Part shown: in pieces, positions 7,688 to 14,257 of the stretch
Position numbering within the stretch: the first letter of the stretch is position 1
How the letters are laid out: every line of letters begins with the position of its first letter
Assembly (NCBI GenBank): GCA_902778455.1
Contig: CACYXR010000003.1
Span: forward strand, 1-64,000
DNA: 64,000 nt
Reading direction: 5' to 3'
DNA from: an uncultured Selenomonadaceae bacterium
GTDB lineage: Bacteria; Bacillota; Negativicutes; Selenomonadales; Selenomonadaceae
Program-made: the position numbers and the translations under genes
The notes under the pieces: generated by a model
The model's database searches: none
Seen by the model: the letters and a program-made list of their open reading frames with translations, nothing else
What the model was told of the DNA's origin: nothing

Positions 7688-8080
7688 TTACTTATCCTCC
7701 TTTTTCTCATACCGCTTCTGTGTCTGATGGTAATATCCAAGAATGAACATGCCCTGTTCGTCCAGTGACAACGTCTTCGGCAGCAGTGTTTCGCCGTCCA
7801 ACTTTCCCATAAGCTCCGTCAGCTTTTTCTCATAATAGATTTCCTGCCCCTTCTCCAGCTTCCGCAAGTGATGGTTGGACAAAATCTGGAGCTTGGAAAA
7901 CACCGCTGTGGGCGTCGCACAGGCCGCATTGAAATACCGATCCTTGATAGTCGAATTCAGCCCGGGATTCGCTGTCTCCTGAATCTGCTCCCATACGGAG
8001 AAGATTCTCCCCAAGACATACGCCGTGTCTTCGCAATTCTCATTGAGTGCCACTGTAATCTGCCTCCCTTTGTTCTTCAT
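7688..8080 (-). CDS. cas11: Putative Cas11c from an internal start in cas8c
   Basis: Type I-C systems make their small subunit Cas11c by internal translation of the cas8c 3' end (established for the family). Here an in-frame ATG at 8080 (MKNKGRQITVALNENC...) is preceded by AAGG with 8 nt spacing and would give a 130-residue helical protein, close to the known Cas11c size. It shares the stop of cas8c. The start is inferred from spacing and length only. Ribosome profiling or mass spectrometry of the N-terminus would decide. Confidence 0.55.
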   Translation of the reverse strand: MKNKGRQITVALNENCEDTAYVLGRIFSVWEQIQETANPGLNSTIKDRYFNAACATPTAVFSKLQILSNHHLRKLEKGQEIYYEKKLTELMGKLDGETLLPKTLSLDEQGMFILGYYHQTQKRYEKKEDK

Positions 8081-9457
8081 TAGATATGCCTTGATAATGG
8101 CCGCCCGCGTTTCAGTGAGTTTATAATGCGGCGGGGTGCCGTCCGCGTCGTCCTGCTCTGCCTTGATTCGGCGCATCACGTTTTGGTAAAGCGAATTCGG
8201 ATAATGCCCGCCTGTCAAGATAGAACGAAATACAGTTCCCGCCATCAGCGGGGATGCCACCTTATCCTTGGACTTCGGTAACACCGTAGCCATCAACAGT
8301 TTCCACAACGGAATCGGCGCCCATTCCTTGCCGCCCGGACGAACAATTTCCATGCGTTCATGATGTTGCTGGATGCACGACAAGATTTCTCCGAAGGAAT
8401 TACGATAGAAAAAACGCACGGAAATGCGTGCTGCATTCGGCGAAAGACCCAAGATATAAAAATTGTTGTCATAGGGAATTTCCTGTCCGTCGTACACGAT
8501 AGGTTTTCCCTCTTTTACCGCTTGCAGAATCGCGTTCAAGTCCTGCTGCGTCATTTCATTTTCGTCATCGAAACCGAAGTTGCTAAATATATCTTGACAC
8601 GCCTCATTTTGTTGCTCCGCCCAATATACGACAGTCATGTCCCCGATATATTTCCTGTGCCGCTCATTTTCTTCGCTTAAAAGATAGTTTAGGGCTTCCC
8701 CATAGGCGAAGGCCGCTTGTTCCGAAACATGAGCGTTCAACCCCTGCGCTTTGTCTTTCCCGTATGACTCGAACGATTCTACATTGAAGGATACAAGCAT
8801 GGCGCCGCTTGATTGGGCTCCTCTTACTCCATGAAACGATTTATGCAGCCTTGCGATAGGTGCGCGTTCACCCGTTACAAGGCATCGTCCCACCCCATCG
8901 TTTGCTGCTTGCGTACAGGATTTATCCCATAGCTTCACAACCTCCTCATCGTCTTGGGCATAGCCGTCATTGACCAAAAAGACGAAATTGCTTGCAGAGA
9001 TAATATCATCCCAATACTCTCTAACAACCGCATTGGATCGAGCCTTTTCCGGTTCCCAATGCTCAAAGAATAAGCGCACTGCCTTGCCCGCCAAAGACGA
9101 GCATTCAGCCAGTTCCTTTAGGTGCCGTTCCTTTGCTCTTTCAAAATATGCTTTGTTGACACCATCGTCCGATTTTCCATCAATCCCCAGGAGGAATTTT
9201 GCGTTATCACATAAATACTGCGCTTTAGGCGCTTTTCCCGAGCGCGTCCCAAATTCCGGCACGTTCATTTCCGCGGGCATCAGCACATCTTTTTTCCCAC
9301 GCTTCACTGACCGCATCAATGGCACAAAGCCGACCAAGTTGCCGTTTATATCCAGCCTCAATGCTGCTGACACCTTTGCGGGCATCCATCCTTTCCTCGA
9401 CACCTTGCCCCGCCGTTTCAAATCTTCATAATGGCGATACAGCGCTTCCAAAATCAT
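7688..9457 (-). CDS. cas8c: Cas8c (Csd1) large subunit of Cascade
   Basis: 589 residues, normal for Csd1. The start MILEALYRHYEDLKRRGKV and the later ISFNVESFESYGKDKAQGLNAHVSEQAAFAYGEALNYLL region are typical of the family. Cas8c recognises the PAM and helps recruit Cas3. ATG overlaps the cas5c stop by 4 bp. The 3' part probably also encodes Cas11c. No zinc-finger Cys cluster is obvious. The frame is open throughout. Confidence 0.95.
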   Translation of the reverse strand: MILEALYRHYEDLKRRGKVSRKGWMPAKVSAALRLDINGNLVGFVPLMRSVKRGKKDVLMPAEMNVPEFGTRSGKAPKAQYLCDNAKFLLGIDGKSDDGVNKAYFERAKERHLKELAECSSLAGKAVRLFFEHWEPEKARSNAVVREYWDDIISASNFVFLVNDGYAQDDEEVVKLWDKSCTQAANDGVGRCLVTGERAPIARLHKSFHGVRGAQSSGAMLVSFNVESFESYGKDKAQGLNAHVSEQAAFAYGEALNYLLSEENERHRKYIGDMTVVYWAEQQNEACQDIFSNFGFDDENEMTQQDLNAILQAVKEGKPIVYDGQEIPYDNNFYILGLSPNAARISVRFFYRNSFGEILSCIQQHHERMEIVRPGGKEWAPIPLWKLLMATVLPKSKDKVASPLMAGTVFRSILTGGHYPNSLYQNVMRRIKAEQDDADGTPPHYKLTETRAAIIKAYLMKNKGRQITVALNENCEDTAYVLGRIFSVWEQIQETANPGLNSTIKDRYFNAACATPTAVFSKLQILSNHHLRKLEKGQEIYYEKKLTELMGKLDGETLLPKTLSLDEQGMFILGYYHQTQKRYEKKEDK

Positions 9458-10113
9458 CGGTACACCTCCACGCCCTCCAAATCCATAACGCCGTTTTTCA
9501 GCACCGCGCGGAAAAAGGTCGGCTCGATATGCTCATTGTCGGAATAGTCCATATCATAGAGCATCAAGCCAAGGTCGCGCGTTTCGTCCTGATGAGCGCA
9601 AACAAAAGACGCTTCGTCTCCCAACGTGAATTTCGCGGGAAACTCACGGCACCCCAAATACGGCTGGTGATAGCATTGCCCTTTGGACGCCCTACGTCGA
9701 AACATCTCGGAAAATTTGCCCGTATTGTCGGAAGCATTCGCCTTGTCCGTCAGAACAAAATGCGCCTCAATAAGGTAACGCACATCCTTCAGCACCATGG
9801 AAGCGCGTTGCTGAATATCGTCGGCTGTCGCAATGCAGGCATCTCCGATAGTACCATTCATCAATTTCCGTGCTTGTTCGGCAGAAATTTTCGACTTCAC
9901 TTCATTGCGCCGAACATTTGCAAATCGAATGGGTTTTCCGACGGAAATTCGATCGACAATCCACTTTATGCCCGGATGCCACAAAATCGCTTCCAAGATA
10001 CCGCGAGCCGCCGAGGGCGTCATACAGTCGTAACTGACACGTTCCGCTTTTAACTCCGGCCTTGTAAACAGGGCATATTCGCCTTGAACATCCAGGCACA
10101 CACCATAGCTCAT
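9454..10113 (-). CDS. cas5: Cas5c crRNA-processing endonuclease
   Basis: 219 residues from ATG at 10113, which has AGGAG 8 nt upstream. Two upstream in-frame ATGs are worse placed. Type I-C lacks Cas6, and Cas5c cuts the repeat hairpin and keeps the 5' handle. The segment KAERVSYDCMTPSAARGILEAILWHP is the conserved N-terminal part of Cas5d/Cas5c. It lies 56 bp after cas3 and overlaps cas8c. Because the array contains a gene between two repeats, this enzyme would also cut that mRNA out of the precursor. Confidence 0.94.
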   Translation of the reverse strand: MSYGVCLDVQGEYALFTRPELKAERVSYDCMTPSAARGILEAILWHPGIKWIVDRISVGKPIRFANVRRNEVKSKISAEQARKLMNGTIGDACIATADDIQQRASMVLKDVRYLIEAHFVLTDKANASDNTGKFSEMFRRRASKGQCYHQPYLGCREFPAKFTLGDEASFVCAHQDETRDLGLMLYDMDYSDNEHIEPTFFRAVLKNGVMDLEGVEVYR

Positions 10114-10169
10114 AATCATCGCTCCTTTCATTAGTTTTTCACAGAGTTGTTTCGCCTTTTTCTTTGCGT

Positions 10170-12359
10170 TTAATAAATGATTGCCTCACCTTCTTCAATA
10201 TTATCCATTAGACCGACTAAAGAATCATATAACGACATATCAGACAGAACATAGAACGTGCCCGTTTCTCCCAACACCTCTATTTTCCCATTACGAAGCA
10301 TGGTTTCTAAAGGTGCATACTCCTTTCCATAACGCACATTAACGCAATACTTTCCCGCTTGGCGAAGAAGCGAGCGGGAAATATATCCTCTCCGCAAAGC
10401 GTCAGCAATTTCTGCTGCTTTTTCTTCTTTCGGAATCAGTACAGGACGCGTGGAATCCTCAATCAGCAAGAACCGTTTTGCAATTTCAGCAAACGGAAAA
10501 TTTTCCTCCTCGACACAGTCCAAAATCCCATGAGCGTCCAACCCGCTCGCACCCCCGCTCTCCTTGAAGTCATGCAATAGGCTGAAATACCGCCGTATCG
10601 CATCAGGCGACCCAAGGTCGCCCGCAAACATATCATCTTGATAAACCATTTCAGCTATACTGCGGTTCTGGGCGATGGATGTGTTTTTTACCGCTTTTTC
10701 AAATTCAAACACATAAACCGTGCTTTTCTCTTGCGCTCGCCTTCCTTCCCGATTGCAACGCCCCGCCGCCTGGACAATGCTGTCCAATCCCGCAAGCTGG
10801 CGAAATACGCAGGGGAAGTCCACATCGACGCCCGCCTCAATCAGGCTGGTCGCTACAACGCGGCAAGCCTCGCCGTTTTTCAGCGCATGTCGTATCGCGT
10901 CAAGCTGCCTCTTTCGATGTTCAGGATAAAGATTTGTCGAAAGATGCCAATTCCCCACTCCCGACAGCTTTTCAAAAAGCTCCCGCGCCTCCCGTTTCGT
11001 ATTGACGATACAAAGTACCTGCCGTTTTTTCATAAGACGCGTCGCCAATTCCGTCTGTGAAATTTTACCCGGCAGTATCGTGATATGCACACGGCGGAAA
11101 AAATTGTAGTTCCCCGATACGTCGGAGCAGATTTCCCGTATCTCGCTCTTGAATATTTTCAGTTTATCTAGCGAAGGCTGTGTTGCCGTACAAAGAAGAG
11201 CCGTGCATCTATATCTCTCGGTCAACTCCTTGACAGCTTTTATGCACGGACGCAAAAACTCCACGGGGATCATCTGCGCTTCATCGAATATGATGACGCT
11301 ACCCACGATATTATGCAGCTTGCGGCAGCGGGACGTGCGGTTTGCGAAAAGAGACTCGAAGAACTGTACGTTCGTCGTTACGATGATGGGCGCGTCCCAG
11401 TTTTCCGTCGCAAGGCGCTGACGGTTCATTGTCTCGTCCTTGTCGTCATACTCCGCCTGCATGTGATGCTCGACGACATTTTCTTCTCCCAGAATGTCCC
11501 GGAAGATTGCCGCCGTTTGCTCGATAATGCTGGTGTAGGGGATCACATAAATGATTCGCCTCTTTCCCATCTTTACCGCGTGATGAAGCGCGAAAGCAAG
11601 GGAGGCAATCGTTTTGCCGCCGCCCGTTGGCACGGTAAGGCTTTGCAACGGCTCGCCACATTCGTCGCCTGCCGCTATGCACTCCCGCAAGATTCCTGTC
11701 CGCCGTTTATTGATCTTGGTCGTGGGGTGCATGAAATTTTGTTCGACATGAGCGTCCAATCTTTCTTTGAGCGTTTCCAAAGAATCGAACGCGCTGCGTT
11801 CCGTTTCGCCCCGCATGAATTTCTCCGTGTCGAGGAAATCCGCGTCCACCAAACAGGAAAACAACATCCGCGTATAAAACATGAACGAGAATTTGGAAGT
11901 CTGCGCCGCCTTTTGCAAAGACGACGGCGCTGCAAACGTCGGCTCACTCCATTCCTCCCGATACGCGGAATAATCGCAAAGTTTTTTCTTGCATCTTCCC
12001 ATCCAAGTCCCACTGTCAGGCGCATCGACCTTCGTGCCCCCGTCCGGCAGACCGCCGTGATGTCCGGCTATGCAAAACGCGGCGGCAATCAATTCTTTTT
12101 TTCTCTTCGCCATGAGTTCCTGCATACCCGCACTGGAATGATCGACCTTTCGCCCGCCGCCTGCACGAATATAATCTTGGAACTCTTTGGAATATTTGCC
12201 GACGTCATGATATAGCCCGACCAGTTTTCCCATCTCGCCCTCGCCGAAGGAATCCGCAAATTCTCCCGCCAGCTTTCCAACACCGCTCAAATGCTCGACG
12301 AGCGGCTGCACTCGCCCGTCCTCGGTCCGATGCCCCCAAAATTCAATTTCATTGTTCAT
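10170..12359 (-). CDS. cas3: Cas3 HD nuclease-helicase
   Basis: 729 residues from ATG at 12359 (MNNEIEFWGH), with GGTGAGG 8 nt upstream. A longer in-frame reading to 12485 crosses a terminator hairpin and is rejected. The HD nuclease domain has His23, His51-Asp52 (YHDVGKYSKEF), His74 and His100-His101 (AGHHGG). The helicase has Walker A GGGKT at 246-250, DEAQ at 359-362 and motif VI QAAGRCNREGR. Cas3 degrades target DNA after recruitment by Cascade. It is the first gene of the cas operon. Domain order and size are those of a full I-C Cas3. Confidence 0.96.
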   Translation of the reverse strand: MNNEIEFWGHRTEDGRVQPLVEHLSGVGKLAGEFADSFGEGEMGKLVGLYHDVGKYSKEFQDYIRAGGGRKVDHSSAGMQELMAKRKKELIAAAFCIAGHHGGLPDGGTKVDAPDSGTWMGRCKKKLCDYSAYREEWSEPTFAAPSSLQKAAQTSKFSFMFYTRMLFSCLVDADFLDTEKFMRGETERSAFDSLETLKERLDAHVEQNFMHPTTKINKRRTGILRECIAAGDECGEPLQSLTVPTGGGKTIASLAFALHHAVKMGKRRIIYVIPYTSIIEQTAAIFRDILGEENVVEHHMQAEYDDKDETMNRQRLATENWDAPIIVTTNVQFFESLFANRTSRCRKLHNIVGSVIIFDEAQMIPVEFLRPCIKAVKELTERYRCTALLCTATQPSLDKLKIFKSEIREICSDVSGNYNFFRRVHITILPGKISQTELATRLMKKRQVLCIVNTKREARELFEKLSGVGNWHLSTNLYPEHRKRQLDAIRHALKNGEACRVVATSLIEAGVDVDFPCVFRQLAGLDSIVQAAGRCNREGRRAQEKSTVYVFEFEKAVKNTSIAQNRSIAEMVYQDDMFAGDLGSPDAIRRYFSLLHDFKESGGASGLDAHGILDCVEEENFPFAEIAKRFLLIEDSTRPVLIPKEEKAAEIADALRRGYISRSLLRQAGKYCVNVRYGKEYAPLETMLRNGKIEVLGETGTFYVLSDMSLYDSLVGLMDNIEEGEAIIY

Positions 12360-12377
12360 CTTCTTTGCCTCACCCAT

Positions 12378-12389
12378 AATCGTTGTCAT
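12378..12389 (-). promoter_or_regulatory. 12-mer shared by the cas3 upstream region and the CRISPR leader
   Basis: AATCGTTGTCAT (+ strand) lies 19-30 nt upstream of the cas3 ATG and is repeated exactly at 4699-4710 in the leader, in the same orientation relative to transcription. It may be a common regulatory or protein-binding site. No clear -10/-35 pair is visible here. Confidence 0.35.
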
Positions 12390-12450
12390 AATATTCTTAT
12401 TCGACAAATTTACTTGTTTTCCTTTATGTTTTCCTATTTTCGATAGATGC

Positions 12451-12482
12451 AAAAAGCCCGCGAAGCAAAGCTTCACGGGCTT
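12451..12482 (-). terminator. Rho-independent terminator
   Basis: AAGCCCGcGAAGC pairs with the facing CTTCacGGGCTT arm, and five T follow on the minus strand. It ends transcripts coming from the small gene at 12630-12824 and separates them from the cas promoter. The preceding 12483-12629 carries no gene. It has a 9-bp inverted repeat, AGAGGGAAT (12499-12507) and ATTCCCTCT (12566-12574). Confidence 0.75.
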
Positions 12483-12629
12483 CAATACAACAAAGCATAG
12501 AGGGAATCTTATATCGATGGCGACCGCCGTACGGCATTCACAGCCTCCGCCCGGTCAACCGTTCAATTCCCTCTTTCTCCCAAAACAGATTCTCCCAATA
12601 AAAATACACATCTTTCCGGCTTCTTGCCG

Positions 12630-12824
12630 TCAGGATTCTGCATATTCGCGTCTCCCGTCGGCATATTCCAAATACGCCTGCCGTCTCTTTACGTCGTATC
12701 CGGCAATCGGCGTTCCTTTGACCCGCTTGATCTCATTGTCGATGCGAATGGACGCCTTGAAGCGTTCCGTCAGTTCATCGTCGCTGACGCCGCAAGTAAA
12801 ATCCAGCTCGTTTGTTTCCTTCAC
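12630..12824 (-). CDS. Small hypothetical protein next to the cas operon
   Basis: 64 residues from GTG at 12824, chosen because GGAGGG lies 7 nt upstream; the TTG at 12830 is too close to it. The product is hydrophilic and mixed-charge (IDNEIKRVKGTPIAGYDVKRRQAYLEYADGRREY). I do not recognise a family. It could be a small regulator or an antitoxin-like protein, but no toxin partner is adjacent. The promoter/operator module 110 bp upstream (12934-12984) is nearly identical to that of the Fic gene, which suggests shared control. A terminator follows at 12451-12482. Confidence 0.6.
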   Translation of the reverse strand: MKETNELDFTCGVSDDELTERFKASIRIDNEIKRVKGTPIAGYDVKRRQAYLEYADGRREYAES

Positions 12825-12933
12825 CGCCAATCCCTCCCTATATGGATTGTGAAATAATCATATCGTAGACAAATTGCCTTGCTATGATAAAGATATGTCC
12901 CACGTTCTTCTTTATTCCGCTCCATATCTTCCG

Positions 12934-12984
12934 ATTGGGGAATTTTCTTCGTTTATTTTTAGCATATTGTTCCCCAATTTTCAA
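12934..12984 (-). promoter_or_regulatory. Second copy of the Fic-type promoter/operator
   Basis: On the minus strand TTGAAA (12979-12984) and TAAAAA (12956-12961) are 17 bp apart. The inverted repeat ATTGGGGAA (12934-12942) / TTCCCCAAT (12970-12978) is identical to that at 1068-1112, and nearly all bases between match. It would drive the gene at 12630-12824 through a leader of about 110 nt. Confidence 0.65.
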
Positions 12985-13000
12985 ACAGCCCTGTACCACA

Positions 13001-13041
13001 AAAAAGCCGCCCTCCCACGGAATCTTCCCGTGAAAGGGCGG
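13001..13041 (-). terminator. Terminator of nrdG
   Basis: The same hairpin as at 1148-1182 (CCGCCCT...AGGGCGG), 15 bp beyond the nrdG stop, with six T following on the minus strand. Confidence 0.85.
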
Positions 13042-13056
13042 CTCATTGTTTCTTGT

Positions 13057-13557
13057 TCAATCGTCGTATTTCAGCACGATCTCCCCGCGTTCGCGGGTTG
13101 CTTTCATGTCGATCACGCGCTGGTTTCTCGAGCCCCGGAATCGGAGCGTCAGGTCGCGCTCTGCCAATACGAAGGGGCCGTCCACCAGGACGTCGATTTC
13201 GTCGAGCAGCGCTTCCATGTCGGGATCGTTCATTTCCATCAGCAAGTCGAGCGTATAGCCCGTATAGCACCATACGTCAAGGCCCAGCGCCCGAACCTCC
13301 CGCGCCAGATGCGTCAGCGGCACGGGCTGGCTGAATGGCTCGCCGCCGGAAAAGGTGACGCCCGCCAGGAGAGGATTGGCGCGAATCGTCATCAGGATTT
13401 CTTCCGTGTCAACCAGATAGCCCCCGTCTTCAGGCCACGTTTTCGGGTTGTGACAGCCGGGGCAGTGGTGCGGACAGCCTTGGGTAAAGACCGTGAAGCG
13501 ATAGCCGTCGCCGTCGACGACAGAGTCATTGATTGTTCCGGCAATGCGTATCTCCAT
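13057..13557 (-). CDS. nrdG: Anaerobic ribonucleotide reductase activase (radical SAM)
   Basis: 166 residues from ATG at 13557 with GGGAGG 8 nt upstream. The motif CPHHCPGC (TQGCPHHCPGCHN) is the CxxxCxxC of radical SAM activases and binds the 4Fe-4S cluster. FSGGEPF is the SAM-binding GGE. NrdG generates the glycyl radical on the class III reductase. Here the radical-bearing glycine lies on a separate small protein (13949-14236), so NrdG would have to activate that chain. It is separated from the upstream gene by 391 bp containing palindromic repeats, unusual for an nrdD-nrdG operon. Confidence 0.95.
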   Translation of the reverse strand: MEIRIAGTINDSVVDGDGYRFTVFTQGCPHHCPGCHNPKTWPEDGGYLVDTEEILMTIRANPLLAGVTFSGGEPFSQPVPLTHLAREVRALGLDVWCYTGYTLDLLMEMNDPDMEALLDEIDVLVDGPFVLAERDLTLRFRGSRNQRVIDMKATRERGEIVLKYDD

Positions 13558-13619
13558 GCCGCGAACCTCCCGAAAAAAGTGATTAGCCTTTCCCCTATGT
13601 TTAGGAAAGGAGAACGTGT

Positions 13620-13707
13620 TAGCGATGGATGAGGTATTTCCCACAATTCCGTTCCACCTCATCCGTCAGCCTTCGGCTGACACCTTCCCCTCAAGGGGAA
13701 GGCAAGT
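13620..13707. repeat. Palindromic intergenic repeat (family B) in a 391-bp gap
   Basis: It has GATGGATGAGGT, then CACCTCATCCGTCAGCC and CACCTTCCCCTCAAGGGGAAGGCAAG, matching one half of the complete unit at 59892-60038. The remainder of the gap 13558-13948 holds a small hairpin (TGCCGAG/CTCGGCA at 13742-13763) and GC-rich sequence. I see no gene in it. Confidence 0.65.
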
Positions 13708-13948
13708 GCAGCAAAAATCAATCCTGCTATATAGTCTCAACTGCCGAGGAAATAGACTCGGCATGTGATTTCGTAAAAACTGCCCCGCCGGGGAAGGCAG
13801 GGCAGAAAGGGGAAGTCCCGATGCGGGGTGCATCAGGGCTCTGGACGTTTCCGGTCGTTCCTTTTGGGGAAGAAACGCCTTCCTCGCCCTATTTCAAGAG
13901 AGAGTGCTCCGCTTTGCCGGGGAGGCGCTGCGGAGTTGGGGTACTCCC

Positions 13949-14236
13949 TCAGTGAAGGCCATGTTTTACGCGGTCATGTTCCTCGGCGCGCTTCGCGTTG
14001 TTGAAGCGGTCGAGGGTGCCGACGAGATAGCCGGTGATGCGGCGGATGCGCTGGAACTGCGGCGGACGAAGGGTGTAGTCGAGGGCGACGTTGTCGCCGC
14101 TTTCCGCCGAGATTTCGAGCGTTTCAATCTCGTCGCGCTGGTTATCCTTATGAATTAAGTTCATATATGCGAGAATCTCCTGTTCGGAGATATTGTCTAT
14201 TCCTTTGACCGTGACATCCGTTCCGTTTACAACCAC
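13949..14236 (-). CDS. Separate glycyl-radical domain of the class III ribonucleotide reductase
   Basis: 95 residues from a GTG start with AGGAAG upstream. The C-terminal part, RRITGYLVGTLDRFNNAKR...DRVKH, lines up with the glycyl-radical tail of E. coli NrdD (RRVCGYLGSPDARPFNAGK...RVKH as I recall it), so the Gly of GYL is the likely radical site. The adjacent 758-residue NrdD stops after its zinc-finger Cys pair and lacks this tail. The first 55 residues (NGTDVTVKGIDNISEQEIL...) are extra and unrecognised. It is 21 bp downstream of nrdD. The arrangement resembles YfiD, which supplies a free radical domain to pyruvate formate-lyase. Confidence 0.7.
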   Translation of the reverse strand: MVVNGTDVTVKGIDNISEQEILAYMNLIHKDNQRDEIETLEISAESGDNVALDYTLRPPQFQRIRRITGYLVGTLDRFNNAKRAEEHDRVKHGLH

Positions 14237-14257
14237 TTTGCATCTTCCTCTCTATAA

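Noticed and set aside
12360-12485. Extension of cas3 to an upstream start
   Set aside because: The extension crosses a terminator hairpin and lacks a ribosome binding site. ATG at 12359 has one and fits the family start.
12483-12629. Possible structured RNA or tRNA between cas3 and the small gene
   Set aside because: A 9-bp inverted repeat is present, but no tRNA cloverleaf, anticodon arm or known RNA motif can be drawn.
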